Source: Phallus indusiatus
Lineage: Eukaryota > Basidiomycota > Agaricomycetes > Phallales > Phallaceae
Assembly: GCA_027605045.1 (NCBI GenBank)
Contig: JAQFWX010000026.1
Location: 62,001-126,000, forward strand
Direction of reading: 5' to 3'
DNA length: 64,000 nucleotides
Position 1 is the stretch's first letter, and every line of letters begins with the position of its first letter. The notes under the pieces were generated by a model. That model was not told the DNA's origin. It searched no databases and worked only from the letters and a program-made list of their open reading frames with translations. The position numbers and the translations under genes were made by a program. Below are positions 45,604 to 58,308 of this stretch, one piece after another.

Positions 45604-46830
45604 ATGGCTCGAGGTGTTGTTACAGCAGCAGCACTCAACGTCAACGGCACACAACGTCAACGGCACAAATTCAAACCACCAAAATCATTCACCTTCACAC
45701 TCGCATTCTCATTCACCTTCACATTCCCATTCGCGTTCTCAGTCTTCAACATCGGGTACAACAACACCGATACCACGTCAACACACCAGTTCGGGCAGTC
45801 TTACTATGAGTTTACAAAGCTCTGAATGGGAATGGAGATAGTTCGAGGAGACATTCGAAGGAGTCCGAAGCCGAGAGGATATAATACCAACAACATCAAA
45901 AATAAAAGTCCGAGTGGGACACACAAGCCTCATACAAACGCACACTAAGACTATACACATTCGTATCTCTAACAGCAACACTAACTCTCCTCTTCTTCAC
46001 ACTCCTCCAAAAATACACTTGACCTACTACCTCTTCACCTTCCTCACCCTCATCCTCGTTTTCGCTCAGCACAACTCTCTCTCGCTTCTATTATTGGGAA
46101 CAGCATTCTGGACAGTCTCATTCGCATTACGCATACCGCTTTTTTTGCTATCTTCCCATCTTTTCGGGACATCGTCGTATCCGGGGTTGGTCCCGCTGTT
46201 AGGATGTGTAGCGCAGGTTTTGTGTGAGGTGTTACGGTTTGCGGCTGTTGCGCTTGCGCAGATTCAGCCTGGGTCGGGGTCAAACTCGAGGTTGGGTGCG
46301 AGTGCAGTGCGAGTGTGGGTGCGGGTGCGGGGGTAGGGGCAGGGGTTAAGGCTGGTGTTAGGGCGAGTGCTCGGGCTGTTGGTGTCGTTGGTGCGGCTGA
46401 AACTGGGATTGGAAGAGTGAGAGTTGGCGATCAGGCGTTCAAATACGTCTGGACTATTGCGCTCAAATGGGCATTAGCAGAAGTTGTCGTTTCGGTATGG
46501 CAAGGTTATTCCCAACTGACTTTATACCGCGACGTTGTCGTCGCTGCCCCTTCACGTTCTCGTTCACGTTCGCATTGGTCGCCTCCAGGTTCACCTTCGC
46601 TCCTGAACAAATACACTTCATCACCAACCACACAACAAAACGACGATAAAGACGAAGACGAGGACGATGAAAATAACGTCGTTATCCACTTCCGAATCGA
46701 TAACACTCCATCTCAATATAACACGCAACTTGCACTGATCAGTGATCCGGGTAACGTTATCCGGTCTTTCCAGCCGGGTAAGAGTCATAAAGTCTCCAGC
46801 ACTGAGCACCGTAAATTCTGAATCCGTAGA
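45604..46830 (+). pseudogene. Decayed multi-pass membrane protein with acidic region, copy A
   Basis: Starts MARGVVTAAA at 45604. A duplication of about 16 nt near 45636-45668 shifts the His/Ser-rich segment into another frame. The acidic Asp/Glu region present in copies B and C is deleted at about 45919. Hydrophobic segments follow (LTFLTLILVFAQHNSLSLLL, GTAFWTVSFALRIPLFLLSS), then a Gly/Ala/Val-rich stretch and FKYVWTIALKWALAEVVVSV near 46440-46500. Frames change several times, so no full protein is possible unless unseen introns exist. The family was not recognised. This copy best preserves the C-terminal half. Confidence 0.6.
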
Positions 46831-47150
46831 TTGAGAAGCAGGATGCAGGTGAACGATGATTTGTGGCTCACCAGTCACCTTTGGATATGGAGGATAAGAA
46901 TGATTTACTAAGCGTTAAGGTACCAAGAGACGGAAATGAGACATTGTGGTTCAGATAGCTGGCACTGCCCCAATGAGAATATGCTACTTTCCACCGATGA
47001 TAATAGAACGTTCAACGATAACCGGGTCCGGCACGGGATGTTAATTGTTTCCGCTCTGAGTTTGAATACTGATCATAAAAAACAAGGAAAACAACAACTA
47101 CGATGCCCACCCAAAGTTGGTTCCCGAGCAACTGACACTGTTTTTCATAG

Positions 47151-49116
47151 TTATTATCCTCTTCCTGTGGTATTTGACTCTACAAAGAGCGCCAAGTACG
47201 TTCCCCACTCATTCCGGCATATTAACAAGCTGACTTAAATTGTCACCAGAGTCTGGGACCCCAAAGGCCGAGAATACATCGACATGCTCTCCACATACTC
47301 GTACGCCCCTTCTGCATTTCACCTTGGCTATCAATTAATAATCCTTCTTCAACAGCGCAGTAAACCAAGGCCATTGCCACCCACGAATCATTCAAACACT
47401 CACCACCCAAGCACAAAAGCTCACTCTCTCGTCTCGTGCATTTTACAACTCCTTGTTCGGCGTGTACGCTAAATACGTGACTGAGTTGTTTGGATACGAG
47501 AGTGTGTTGCCTATGAATACGGGTGCGGAGGCTGTTGAGACGGCTATCAAGTTGGCAAGAAAGTGGGCGTAAGTAGGGGAATTAGATTTGTGTTGTGAGT
47601 TGAATTGATGAGTTTGGTGTAGGTATAAGAAGAAGGGTGTTCCGGAGGGTAAAGCTATCGTGTTCAGCGCCGCAAACAACTTTCACGGAAGAACAATCGG
47701 AGTCATCTCGTACGTCCCTTCATTAATATGAAATATCCTCACTCATTTTATTTTTATCTTCATAGAATGAGCACAGACCCTGAAAGTCGAACAGGGTTCG
47801 GCCCATTCCTCCAAAACGTCGGTCCAACATATATATTCCCCACTTCAAACGGCGAAGAAGAAAGACGAACGATACGGTACAATAACGTTCAAGATCTTGA
47901 AGAGGCGTTATCCATACATGGAGAGAACGTTGCTGCGTTTTTAGTTGAGCCTATTCAGGGCGAAGCAGGGTATGCATTTCACTCCTTTTTCTGATGAGAT
48001 GACATTAATTAATTTGCGTGTTTGAAAGGATTGTGGTACCAGACGACGGATACCTCACACGCATCCACGCCCTCTGCAAAAAACACAACGTTCTTCTCAT
48101 ATGCGACGAGATTCAAACGGGTCTATGCAGAACTGGTAAAATGCTGGCATGCGAATATGATAATGTGCGTCCGGATATTGTATTGTTAGGAAAAGCTTTA
48201 TCTGGTGGAGGTGCGTGTACCCCATTGTGCGACTCTATCAAAAGTTTTGTATCTAATTGTTTTTTGTTTTTTTGGTTTAGTTTATCCCGTTTCGGCTGTG
48301 TTAGCTGATAAACACATCATGCACGTCATTCAACCCGGCGAACACGGCAGCACCTACGGCGGGTAAGCCTCCCCACTCCATCCCTTCTCTCTTTCCTAAC
48401 CTTCTCTCCCAGAAACCCACTTGCCTGCGCAGTATCAATAACAGCCCTCCAAGTCCTACAAGACGAACACCTCGCCTCCCGCGCCCAAAAACTAGGCGAC
48501 CACTTCCGCTCTCAAATCCGCCTCTTGAACCACCCACTCGTCGAATGCGTTCGAGGACGGGGTTTGTTAAACTTTGCTGTTGTGATGGATGAGAAGAGGA
48601 GTGTGAAGGGTAGGACGGCGTGGCAGTTTTGTTTGCTTTTGAAGAGTCGTGGGGTGCTTGCTAAACCTACACATGTTAATATGTAAGTTTGGGTTTTTTT
48701 GGGGTGGTTTTTTTTTTGTAGGGGAATGATGTTGATTGGTTTTGGTGGTAGAATTCGGTTTGCGCCGCCTTTGGTTATTAGCGATGAAGAAATGGATAAA
48801 GCTATCAAAATTATTGGACAGTGCTTGAATGATCTTGATAAGGTGTGTATTCTTCCTTTTTTTTCCATTTCTTTTCCTTGTTGCGCTGTGTGGTTGTTTA
48901 AACCAGCTACCCTTTTCGCATGCACACACACGTACGTGATTTAAAAGAGTTTGATCGCTGATTTTTTCTTCTTCTCGGGGTGTAGCTTGATGATATTCCC
49001 GGTGACGTAAGTCGCTGGTTTTAACTTGGCTAACATCAGAGTTTTAAGAAAATTTCCCTTTGTCATGGTTTTTAGGTGTTGAGCGAGAAAGGACATCGCG
49101 ATACGGTAACCAACTG
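47151..49116 (+). pseudogene. Ornithine aminotransferase copy 2, lacking exon 1
   Basis: Homology to copy 1 starts exactly at exon 2 (after CATAG at 47146-47150). The 50-residue first exon and promoter are missing and unrelated sequence precedes it. Exons 2-12 are otherwise present with splice sites, including the GKALSGG Schiff-base Lys. One in-frame extra codon occurs (LLNFAVVMDEK near 48575). An internal ATG (MSTDPES at 47767) could start only a truncated product. It may be transcribed from a new promoter, so pseudogene status is an inference from the missing start. Confidence 0.65.
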
Positions 49117-50116
49117 ATTCGAAATTTCATTCACTCATTTGTTTCGTTCCGCTTTTTTCTTGTTCTTTTCTTTGACTTGGTAAATGGAATGAATGAATGA
49201 ATGAATGAGATGACCCGACGACCGATATGACGAACCTGTTCGACGACATCCGACTTCAACTTCAAGGTTTCCAATTTTTTTTTCCCTTGCCTTTTTGACG
49301 CAATATATCGTATTCATCGCACTACACTACACTACACTACACACTATGCTATCTTACGTTACATCACATTATGATTGCAATTGTATGCTATGCTATGTAC
49401 ACACATCACACACTTTCTTGCTCTTCTTGCTCTTATTTCTCCTTTTTCATCAATTTCATGTTCTCGATACTTTGTTTTTTGGATTTTTTAATATTATAAT
49501 AAAATTGGTGTTTTCAATCTATACCAAGCTCACACGACTCGTTATCTCACATTAGCTCAAGAAAAGTTTCCACGTCAGTTATCAGCATCAGTGTCAGACG
49601 ACACCTGGGGTGGAATCTTCCGGTTAGCCCCAAATACGGTAAGACCTTAAGCTGTTAACGCACAACACTGGCATAAGTACACGACTTCAATCCCTTGAAC
49701 GCGTAGGTGGATTGTATGTTATTTATGTATCAATAATTTCAAATTTTCACGGTTTAGAAATGGATACACAATCTTAAAACTGTTCCTCAATCACATTTGA
49801 CTTATGTAGATGAATGAATAATATAATGCCATACCACCGAACCTTGTTAAATAAGATGAGTCGAGTAGATGAAGATTCAAAGTAAACGCTGCACCTAAAA
49901 TGTGCTCCGTGAATACATACATTACGCTTGAGGCTTGTCGAAAGATTTGTCAACATCAAAACATGAGATAGATAAGGAACTTGAAAAGTAGTATTAAGAA
50001 GAAAAACGCAAATAATTCCAGAACAAACAATAGCAGTTTACAATAATAACGGCCTATATTAGAACATCACTAAATAACTAATCTTCATCTAGTAAAAAAT
50101 CACAGACTGAGATATT
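49117..50116. other. Linker of duplication unit 2
   Basis: Matches 40745-41851. Carries an (AATG)n-like run near 49190-49207 and a longer CACTACACTA repeat near 49318-49340. No gene. Confidence 0.5.
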
Positions 50117-51853
50117 TTAGGCTTCGGTAGGTTGAACGACATCCATGTTTAAAGGTAAATCATTAGGATCACTGTCTCCATCAAAAATGTTCTCCGAGTC
50201 TTCCATATTTTTTTCCTCAGGCGTGGCCATTTCCACGAGGAAGGACTGATGCACATGTTGAAGAACATTTGAGAGTTGAAGCGAAGGTAAAGACATTTGG
50301 CTAGCTTCAATTCTGATCGAATTGAAGTGACGAAGGTCAAGAGTGAAATTGGCTACGAGAGTTGCAGACATGCTGGGAAAAGTTAAATGTCAGTGGAAAA
50401 TGTAAATTGAGACATGAAACTCACACATTTTGTATCATGGTGTAACAAACTACTATAAAAACCTGAGAGAAGATTCAGATCATTATGTTATAAAGGAACA
50501 TGGTGTGTGAGATTCAATGAAGCAAGCCCCTTACACCTTGAACCTAAGGAAAATCTCAGTCCAAACTTCCATTTTATATAAATCAAAAACTTACCTGTGT
50601 AAGAAGGACAGCAACCAAACTGATGGTGAGGGCAAAACTTACAAAGCCATAACAAGACATGAGATGACTGTCAACATCAACTGATGAGACCTTACCAACA
50701 TCGAGATATACCTGTACATTGCTCAGTAACCCTTGTTATAAATCCCACCAAACTTACTTTGTGTAAAAAGCATGAAAATGAGGCTTTTACTTTGCATTCC
50801 ATTGTTGCATTTTAGTCTCCATATACCCCAGACCTTCCACATGCAAATTCCAAATATAAGTAAATCTGTGCAAACAGTGACGATATCAACGGCAGTGTTA
50901 ACTAAACCAGTTTGGTTATAAACACATTTAACACATCAATGAGCATTAGCCATACTGATATCTTCTCTCCTGGGGAAGCTTCACCACCAGGATAAATGTG
51001 AGTGCATGCACGTTAAGGGTCTATTTTGCGCAGACTACAGACCTTGCAGCTGAAACACACCTAGAGAATGCTGCTGTGACTATCACCAGAAAGGGGGGTA
51101 ACTATAATAGCTTCATGATCATTGTCATCAGATTCTTACAATATAGATCCAAACCCAAATAAGAAAAAAAGCCAAAGGCTAAAGCCGAACTGAGGATTTT
51201 ATTTCCTTCGCATATTGAATATGCTCGAACAACCAATAAACCTGAGGTCCATATTACAGGAATTTCGAAACAGGTGATGATGGAATACGGACCTTGAACA
51301 CCAGTATGTGTAAAAACAGTAATAATGTTGAACACCCAAGCCAATATGTTACAAGTTCTTCAAAGTTGTGATTTCAGCGGATTTAAGGTATGTCTAAGAA
51401 TGTTTACCTTCCGGGCTTCAGGAAAGTGGTACATTGATAAGACAAAAATGAGATATTGAAAGCATCACTGATATAACTATGTATTAACTCACTAGTAGGA
51501 AGTATAATACGAGGGTAAGCCCCTGCAACAGCAAGTTTCCGTATCGTGCAAAAATGTACAATAATGTGGGCAAACTGAATGACCTGGACCATATATGCTC
51601 TCTTTCTTGAGAAAAACCTATCAGAGTAGTATAAAGACTGAATGCTAGAGGTTTTACTGTGTTAGTAAGACTTTCTTACGACGTTGTATTGCTCACCTGC
51701 TGCACTGGAAAACATCAAGCCGTAAAGATAGCTAATCCCATCATCATATCAGATGTGATGACAGGCACAAGACAGGATTAACATATACTTTTCATAGGCA
51801 TCTTGAATAATCTCTGCAGTTAAAGCATCTACAGTAGTATTTGTGCTGTTCAT
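50117..51853 (-). CDS. DUF6533-like multi-pass membrane protein, copy 2
   Basis: Same exon layout as copy 1, from ATG 51853 (MNSTNTTVDALTAEIIQ) to the stop at 50117-50119. Coding exons stay open despite many substitutions, and the C-terminal exon is longer than in copy 1 (ends PLNMDVVQPTEA). The acceptor before exon 10 reads TTTAT instead of TTTAG (near 50737), so this intron may be misspliced unless another site is used. Function unknown; integral membrane protein. Confidence 0.48.
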
Positions 51854-52440
51854 ATGGGAGGATATTGTAAAGATGGTGACTTGGAGTAGTCAATCTCGGT
51901 GCTGAGAACTTGGGATTTTTACTAATATGCAAAGAGCCTTTATATATATTTGAATCATGGATCAAACCATGAATCATCATGCAGCAGAGCTCAAATACAT
52001 CTTGACATTTATAAAACAAGGCTTTTCATGGAACGTGGTGGTTACAATATCACCGGATTGTCAATTGAGAGGAGCCGGTATTTGCGGAAATAAGGTATTC
52101 TTGTTCCCTTCACGCAGCTGGGCCGCTTGCTAGTGAAACCATTTCGAATGTATGTACATTAAAAATGAACCATAATCTAGCACCGCGTGGGGAGTACTCG
52201 GGCGAAGCGAAAGTGTCAGCACTCAGCCCACAACTTCAAGGCTCCAACCGGCCAGATGACGACTCAGCGCTCAGCAGACATGGCAAGTAAAAACCGCTCT
52301 ACGACAGATTTCCCGTGATCAAGGGCGATCAGTGAGATGCGTTCATTGGCAAGATGAGCTCATATACAACCGAAAATGAACCTTCGAAAGAAGAAGCAAC
52401 AACACAAGAACATCATCACTTGCCGAACTCTGTCCCATAT

Positions 52441-53520
52441 AATACAAGAGTTTGGTCGGGATGGAAATAATGGGGTTGGAGCTGGGGCTGGGGCTAAGGC
52501 GATAGTTAAAACGAAGACGAGGGGCGGGTTGACGTCGAAATATGGAGCTGTGGATGATGCTGATGCTTATGAATTTGATGAGCACGAGTATGAACGTGGA
52601 CATGAAAATGGTTATGATGGAGACGACCCCGACGACGGTGATGATGAAAACGACGGTGACGGTTACGATGACGACGACGATGAAGAAGAAGACGAAGAAG
52701 AATACACACTCACACAATCCTCATACAAACGCACACTAAGACTATACACATTCGTACCTCTAACAGCACCACTAACTCTCCTCTTCTTCACACTCCTCCA
52801 AAAATACATCTGGCCCACCACCTCTTCACCCTCCTTACCTCCGTCATTTTCGCTGAGCACAACTCTTTCTTGGGAACAGAGCATTCTGGACAGTCTCATT
52901 CGCATTGAAAATACCCCTTTTTTTTACTATCTTCCCATCTTTTCGGGACATCGTCGTATCCGGGGTTAGTTCCACTTTTGGGGTGTGTGGCGCAGGTTTT
53001 GTGTGAGGTGTTGCGGTTTGCGGCTGTTGCGCTTGCGCAGATTCAGCCCAAGTCAAATTCGCGGCCAGGTGCGAGTGCAAGTGCGGGGGTTAAGGCTGGT
53101 GTTAGGGCGAGTGCTCGGGCTGTTGGTGTTGGTGCAGCTGAATCTGGGATTGGAAGAGTGAGAGTTGCGATCAGGCGTTTGAATACGTCTGGACTATTGC
53201 GCTCGGATGGGCATTGGCAGAAGTAGTCGTTTCAGTGTAGCAAGGTTATTCCCAACTGGCTTTATACCGCGACGTTATCGTTGCTGTCCCTCCACGTTCT
53301 CGTTCACGTTCGTATTGGTCGCCTCCAGGTTCACCTTCGCTGCTGAACAAATGCACTTCATCACCAACCACACAACAAAACGACGATGAAGATGAAGACG
53401 AGGACGACGAAAATAATGTCGTTATCCACTTCCGGATCGATAACACTCCATCTCAATATAACGCACAACTTGCACTGATCTGTGATCTGGGTAACGTTAT
53501 CCGATCTTTCCAGCTGTTCT
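52441..53520 (+). pseudogene. Decayed multi-pass membrane protein with acidic region, copy B
   Basis: Begins abruptly at about 52470 inside the Gly/Ala-rich segment, joined to the flank of unit 2, so the N-terminal His/Ser-rich part is missing. The acidic Asp/Glu tract (52545-52700) and the segment SSYKRTLRLYTFVPL are open to 52969 in one frame. Later segments match copy A but in changed frames, and a TAG near 53237 replaces a Trp codon of copy A. Confidence 0.6.
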
Positions 53521-54010
53521 CAGAGCTTAATGATGGCCCTAGAGGAACTTCTACATTTGAAATGGTTCAAACTCAACTGAATTAGACAAAAGAACAAAAA
53601 TTCAAAAGGGAATTCGATGAAGACTCCTACCGAAAATCAGCAGTTAATTCGTCAAAGCCTCGTGGCATATTGAACGATTCAAATCAAAAAGGCGTCGTTG
53701 AACCGATTAAATAATCTATATTACATTCACCAGATAGGCTGCTGAAACCACGCGTGGATGAACCCAGGTGTCAATGCAGACCGTGAGTGTGTCGCATTCA
53801 ATTTTGACATAATAAAGTGGCTGTTCTGTTTGAGATAATTTTATTGGCTTCTGGACTGGAGCAATTCTAGAAGAGATTGAATCGATTTGGAATTTTCGGA
53901 GCTTAATACTATATAGGCCTTGTTAGTGAAATTTCTATAAAAATACGCATGAGTATGAGCGGATTGAATCTCTCCAGTGAACATACACATCACCAATACT
54001 CACTATAATT
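53521..54010. other. Flank upstream of the third type A gene
   Basis: Partly similar to 44170-44350. A TATA-like CTATAAAAATA begins at 53935, 76 nt before the ATG at 54011. No gene. Confidence 0.5.
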
Positions 54011-54578
54011 ATGCCTTACGACGGCGTTTACGCGATCATGCAGAATGATGCTCCCTATGGCTTCCTCGCCGCCACTCTTGGACCGGAATCGACTGGCATC
54101 AGTCTTTCCCCCTGTGAAAAGGATAACCCACAGCAGAAAGTCAGTTGTATAAATGATTTTTTGCCCATTATACACATAACCGATTGTTGCTTCCCTCTTA
54201 TTAGTGGATCATTCGTCCTATGGGTAATGTCGGTGAAAACATTTACACGATCCAGAATGAATACAATGGAGCGTATGTAATCCCCCAGCTTGAAGGCGAA
54301 AATTGGCGATTCACTTATGGACCCAATCCATTTGGATGGTTGATCGACAATGACAGGTACGGGTGTTGATCGTTTTCACTATGCTTGATACTGATCGTGA
54401 AAACGAAGGTTAACGATAACCACAGCTACATTACCCCCCCGGGTCTGGGTCCCGAGCCCTGAGATGCGGGTAATTAAGTGATCACAATAGTCAATTGAAT
54501 TGGACTGAAAATGTTATGCAGAGAATCTGGCTCGTTGAGGGTACTGGTACACTCTGGCATATAATGCGTACATCCTGA
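54011..54578 (+). CDS. Small beta-trefoil-like protein, type A (third copy)
   Basis: Exons 54011-54139, 54205-54356, 54409-54469 and 54522-54578 give 132 residues, open throughout. It is the most diverged type A copy: it starts DGVYAIMQNDAPYGF, keeps WIIRPMGNVGENIYTIQNEY, and the last exon (LVEGTGTLWHIMRTS) differs strongly from TTWEIKLVV of the arms. In-frame length changes in exons 1-3 suggest retained coding function; the last exon may be drifting. The orientation relative to a neighbouring B copy differs from the arm pairs. Confidence 0.52.
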
Positions 54579-55091
54579 TCAAGAGCAGTGGGAGGAGTTA
54601 TGGGGAATAATACCTACAAACCTTTTCTTGGATCAAACCGATAATCTCTGGTTTTTTGACAATAAATTGTGTCCGAGAGTGGGTGGAATTATGGGATTGA
54701 TACCTAGTACAAAGCTTCGATTTCTCGGAGTAAATCGATAATCTGTGTTTTTCGTTTGTGTTTTGAGATAATAAATTTCGTCCCTTATGAGCTATATTTA
54801 AAACACGCAGTCTAGCACACAAAAGTTGACCGGACAAGAGCCATAAAGTTTCCAGCACTGAGTACCGTAAATACTGAATCCGTAGATTGAGAATTTGAAA
54901 AGTTCGGTCGGATGGAAATAATCAAATTGATCCGTAAAAATTCTTCTGCGAATGGTTCAGATTTCAACTGAATTAAGTAAGAAGAAAAAATAGAAGGGGA
55001 ATAAAAGTCTCGTCGTATATTATGTAAATGATTCAAGTTGAAAAGGCTACATGTTATAATTGATAACAGGAGTGCGTACTGCAAATCGATC
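54579..55091. other. Mosaic flank between beta-trefoil copies
   Basis: Contains two pieces resembling the 3' end of type A genes (near 54640 and 54710, each with a GACAATAAATTGTGT-like block) and a piece similar to 44140-44230. No gene. Confidence 0.45.
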
Positions 55092-55160
55092 CGTAAGAGT
55101 AGCGCTGATGAGGGTGCCGGTATTGTTGTAGGAGATCGTGTAAATGCCGTCGAAAGACAT
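55092..55160 (-). pseudogene. 5' fragment of a type A beta-trefoil gene
   Basis: The minus strand reads MSFDGIYTISYNN and about ten further codons identical in character to exon 1 of the arm copies, then breaks at about 55092 into unrelated sequence. It is the remnant of the type A partner of the type B copy at 56464. Confidence 0.85.
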
Positions 55161-56463
55161 GGTTGTAGTGATGTGAATGTTCATTGGAGAGATTCCGCTC
55201 GTATTCATGTCACGTATTCATAGGAATTTCACGTATGCTCGTCCGAATCTGATCAACTTGAATTGGCTGTATATTCCAAGTTAGGAATCATTTGGCTCAC
55301 TAATTCTAATTACGAAGATGGTATTAATATTATACAAAACCATCGTGCATCCAATAATCCCGTCTTAGCCGTAGAATGGATCGCGTTCTCACGGTGTCCA
55401 GAAACCAATAGGACAACTCGAGTAGCACAGCCACTCGATTGTTCCAAAAGTGTACATTGGGAAGCAAATGGTTCAGCCTCATGTTGCGGTGCATACGTAA
55501 TTGTGGAATTTGAACGAATATATGGAATAGCCAGTTCGACGCCTTCTCAACTTGTATAGTGAATACGCAACACTCGAGAAACACCCGATTCAATTATGAG
55601 AGTGTTTTCTCCCTGGTACGCTATTAAACAACGAGAACGACATATCACACTTCGCTGAATACAATATTTGCAGAAACGTAAGTGACACAAAGGGAGGGCA
55701 ATATTGTTGGTGTTAATAACGCAATTTCAGCCCCGTAAACATTGGGGCAGGTTCATCAGTTATCATACGGTATACACTTTAAGTTTCACGACATGATGCC
55801 GTTCCTGCCGAACTGCGAATAAAGGAATTTTAGACTTTTAGTCAAAATTGAATTATGTGTACCACTGCAACGAGGCATTTGTTGAATTAACTACTTCGAT
55901 GCCAGGCGCAAAATTTCAAAAGTCACTATTCAATACAAGTTTTCCCCGAAGTTCCCTTTAATCGACCCAGTTGGAATTCAATCAATTGCAAAACAAGTAC
56001 GCATTAAATCAATTATTTCGTCCGACCGGACTGTCACGGGTGCTAACGATACAAACAGCTCATTCTAATGTCGCTTTTCTACTCTTTTGCTTGAATTTTA
56101 TTTCTATATCGATAAGACCTCTCTGGATTATGATGGCAAGCAATATATACATTGGGCAGTGACAAGTCACAACTGGTATTCAACACGCTGTCTCGATTCT
56201 CATTTCTTGACATATTAAGGACAAATCATTCCTGTCTTCCATTCTTCCATATTCAAAGGTAAGTCATGAACCATCGTTCGCCTGGAATTCGAAGCTCAGT
56301 ATCTATTCAGCACGACCTCTCTCACAAGATATTGGTGCGTAGTTCAATAAGCGAGCTCCGCCTTACTTCCATTTTCAGCCGTTTCGAAAGGTATAAAACC
56401 GAGCTCACCACCTCCAGTCCTCCCTCAGTGAAATCCTATTCCCAAGCATTTCAATTCACAGAC

Positions 56464-57056
56464 GTGTCTCTTACTCCTGGTGTTTACGCCATCATCTTGA
56501 ACGTTGCCTTAAAACCGAATGTCGCTACCCTCGGCACAGACGGCGTTGACTTGATCGAGCTGTCGACTACAGGCCTTAGCAGTATTTCCAAAGTTCGTGC
56601 TCTTCATTGTTACTAGTCTTACTCAATCCCGACTGACCATCGAATTTTAATAGTGGATTATCAGACCTATTGGTGACGTGCCAACAAACGCGTACACTAT
56701 TCAGAATGAATCGACGAACGGTTACGTGGTTCCAGTAGATAATGACCCGGAGAATAAACTTACTTACGATGTCAAACCATATGCGTGGTTCATTACTGGT
56801 GACCCGAGGCATGCAACGTATGCTTCAAACTCTGTAACTTTCTTTGAGTGAACTAACGGGCTCTCTAAATTAGCATATCCAAAACCGACCCGGCTACAAA
56901 CGACCCGGTTAATTGGTATCCCAATGCCAGTTCCACGGTAATTTTAATCATCTAGTTCATATCAATTCTGTTTTGCACAGCTAAATGACATTGTAGTTCG
57001 TCATTTTGGCTAGCCCCACAGCTCTCAGGCTCACTTGGTATCTCAAGAAAGTATGA
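56464..57056 (+). pseudogene. Small beta-trefoil-like protein, type B (third copy, start codon changed)
   Basis: Exons 56464-56592, 56654-56817, 56874-56937 and 56997-57056 form an open frame of 138 codons with good splice sites (intron 2 with a CTAAC branch point). The start codon position is GTG (56464-56466) where both arm copies have ATG. An in-frame ATG exists upstream at 56266 with no stop between, so an N-terminally extended product is conceivable. All later blocks (WIIRPIGDVPTNAYTIQNES, VNWYPNASST) are intact. Confidence 0.6.
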
Positions 57057-58308
57057 ATGACTGAGGTTTATGGTGGCATCGGGGCGATTATGAATCGGCT
57101 GGCTACCGTCGGAATACTCAACTTTTCTCGAAGATCAACGTGTTTTTAAATGTATTGACAATAAATGTTTCTTGTTTTTGAGTAGTAATTTAGGAAAGTG
57201 TACTCGTCAAGCCACTGATCGGTGTGAATCATGGGTTCTCTCCCATCACAACTTGATTGTGTACCAGAGTCTTGTGTCTTTGTGCATCTAAAGTCACCAC
57301 TGAACTAGATTACTTCTAGTTTACTCTATATTGTATGTTGCATGAAAGAAGTGCGTTCGCACGTAAAGGTTTTGCGGGCTTGTGCCGATCTTATACTCCT
57401 GCAAGGGAACTAGTTCTGTTGTCATAGTGCGATTTACATAGGACCTGATGTGTCCGCCGCAGAAGTTTCCCGAGGGACGCGAAAGGGATACAATCCCAGA
57501 TGAACCATCTGCTGACTTCTTCATTCTCATTCTGTACAACTCTGTTTTTAATACATATGCTCGTGCATGCTAAAACGATGGTAGTGTTTGAAGAAAGCTC
57601 CCTCACGCCTTGTTGTTTTCACTGTGAACTTGAATCCTGAATCAGTAAATTGGTATTTTCTTAGAATAATCTGTTGGATTTGGATTTGTTTTGCGCGACA
57701 CGAAACTGTGATACGTACAGTACATAGCTCAAGAAAAATTTCCACGTCAGCGTTACCAGTAGAGGGCCGAGGCTGATAAATTCCAAATATAGTAAGACAC
57801 GTTACGCATACACATTTCATGATTCCAAGTATTTAAAATTTTGCGTATGTATTTGAAATTGGGCGCTTGATTTTCAGGAGTGGTAAGATCAGGGCTCTTT
57901 TCTATTTTGCTTTGCTGTGCTGTCACAGCCACATTACTTAACCGGGGTACCTCCCACACATCCCCCACATACATATCCACGGCTAGCCAGCAAGCCAGAG
58001 CCAGCAAAGCATATTCTCGTTCTCCCTTTTTTGTTTGTGGGTTTTGCCACGGTTTAGGCTACGGAGACGAACGGACAGACGGTTGGACGGACGGAAAAGA
58101 AAGAGAAAGGATCGGACGAGATTCGGAAGGCGGTCACTCTTCTTTTCTTTTAGGGTAGAACTCTTTGTTCTCTCTCTTGTGATTCGTTCCACGTCTGGGA
58201 CACGTTTGCATCCTACATTGTGCATTGTGCATTGTGCACTGTACAATCGTCTACTTTTTTTCGCACTCTTGCTTTCGCTTTTGCTTTTACATTTACATTT
58301 CTCTCGGT
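57057..58308. other. End of the third beta-trefoil block and 5' flank of copy C
   Basis: To about 57570 it matches 26590-27045. At 57575-57610 a piece of the ICMT 5' flank follows. From 57727 it is the flank of the membrane-protein copy C. No intact gene. Confidence 0.5.

Larger units (their letters stand above)
47145..52440. repeat. Segmental duplication unit, copy 2
   Basis: Same order as 38800-44160: OAT (5' truncated), linker with (GAAT)n near 49190-49207, DUF6533-like gene on the minus strand, and its 5' flank. Confidence 0.85.

Noticed and set aside
45492..45825. Several overlapping long ORFs suggesting a new gene
   Set aside because: These are different frames of the same decayed N-terminal region of membrane-protein copy A.
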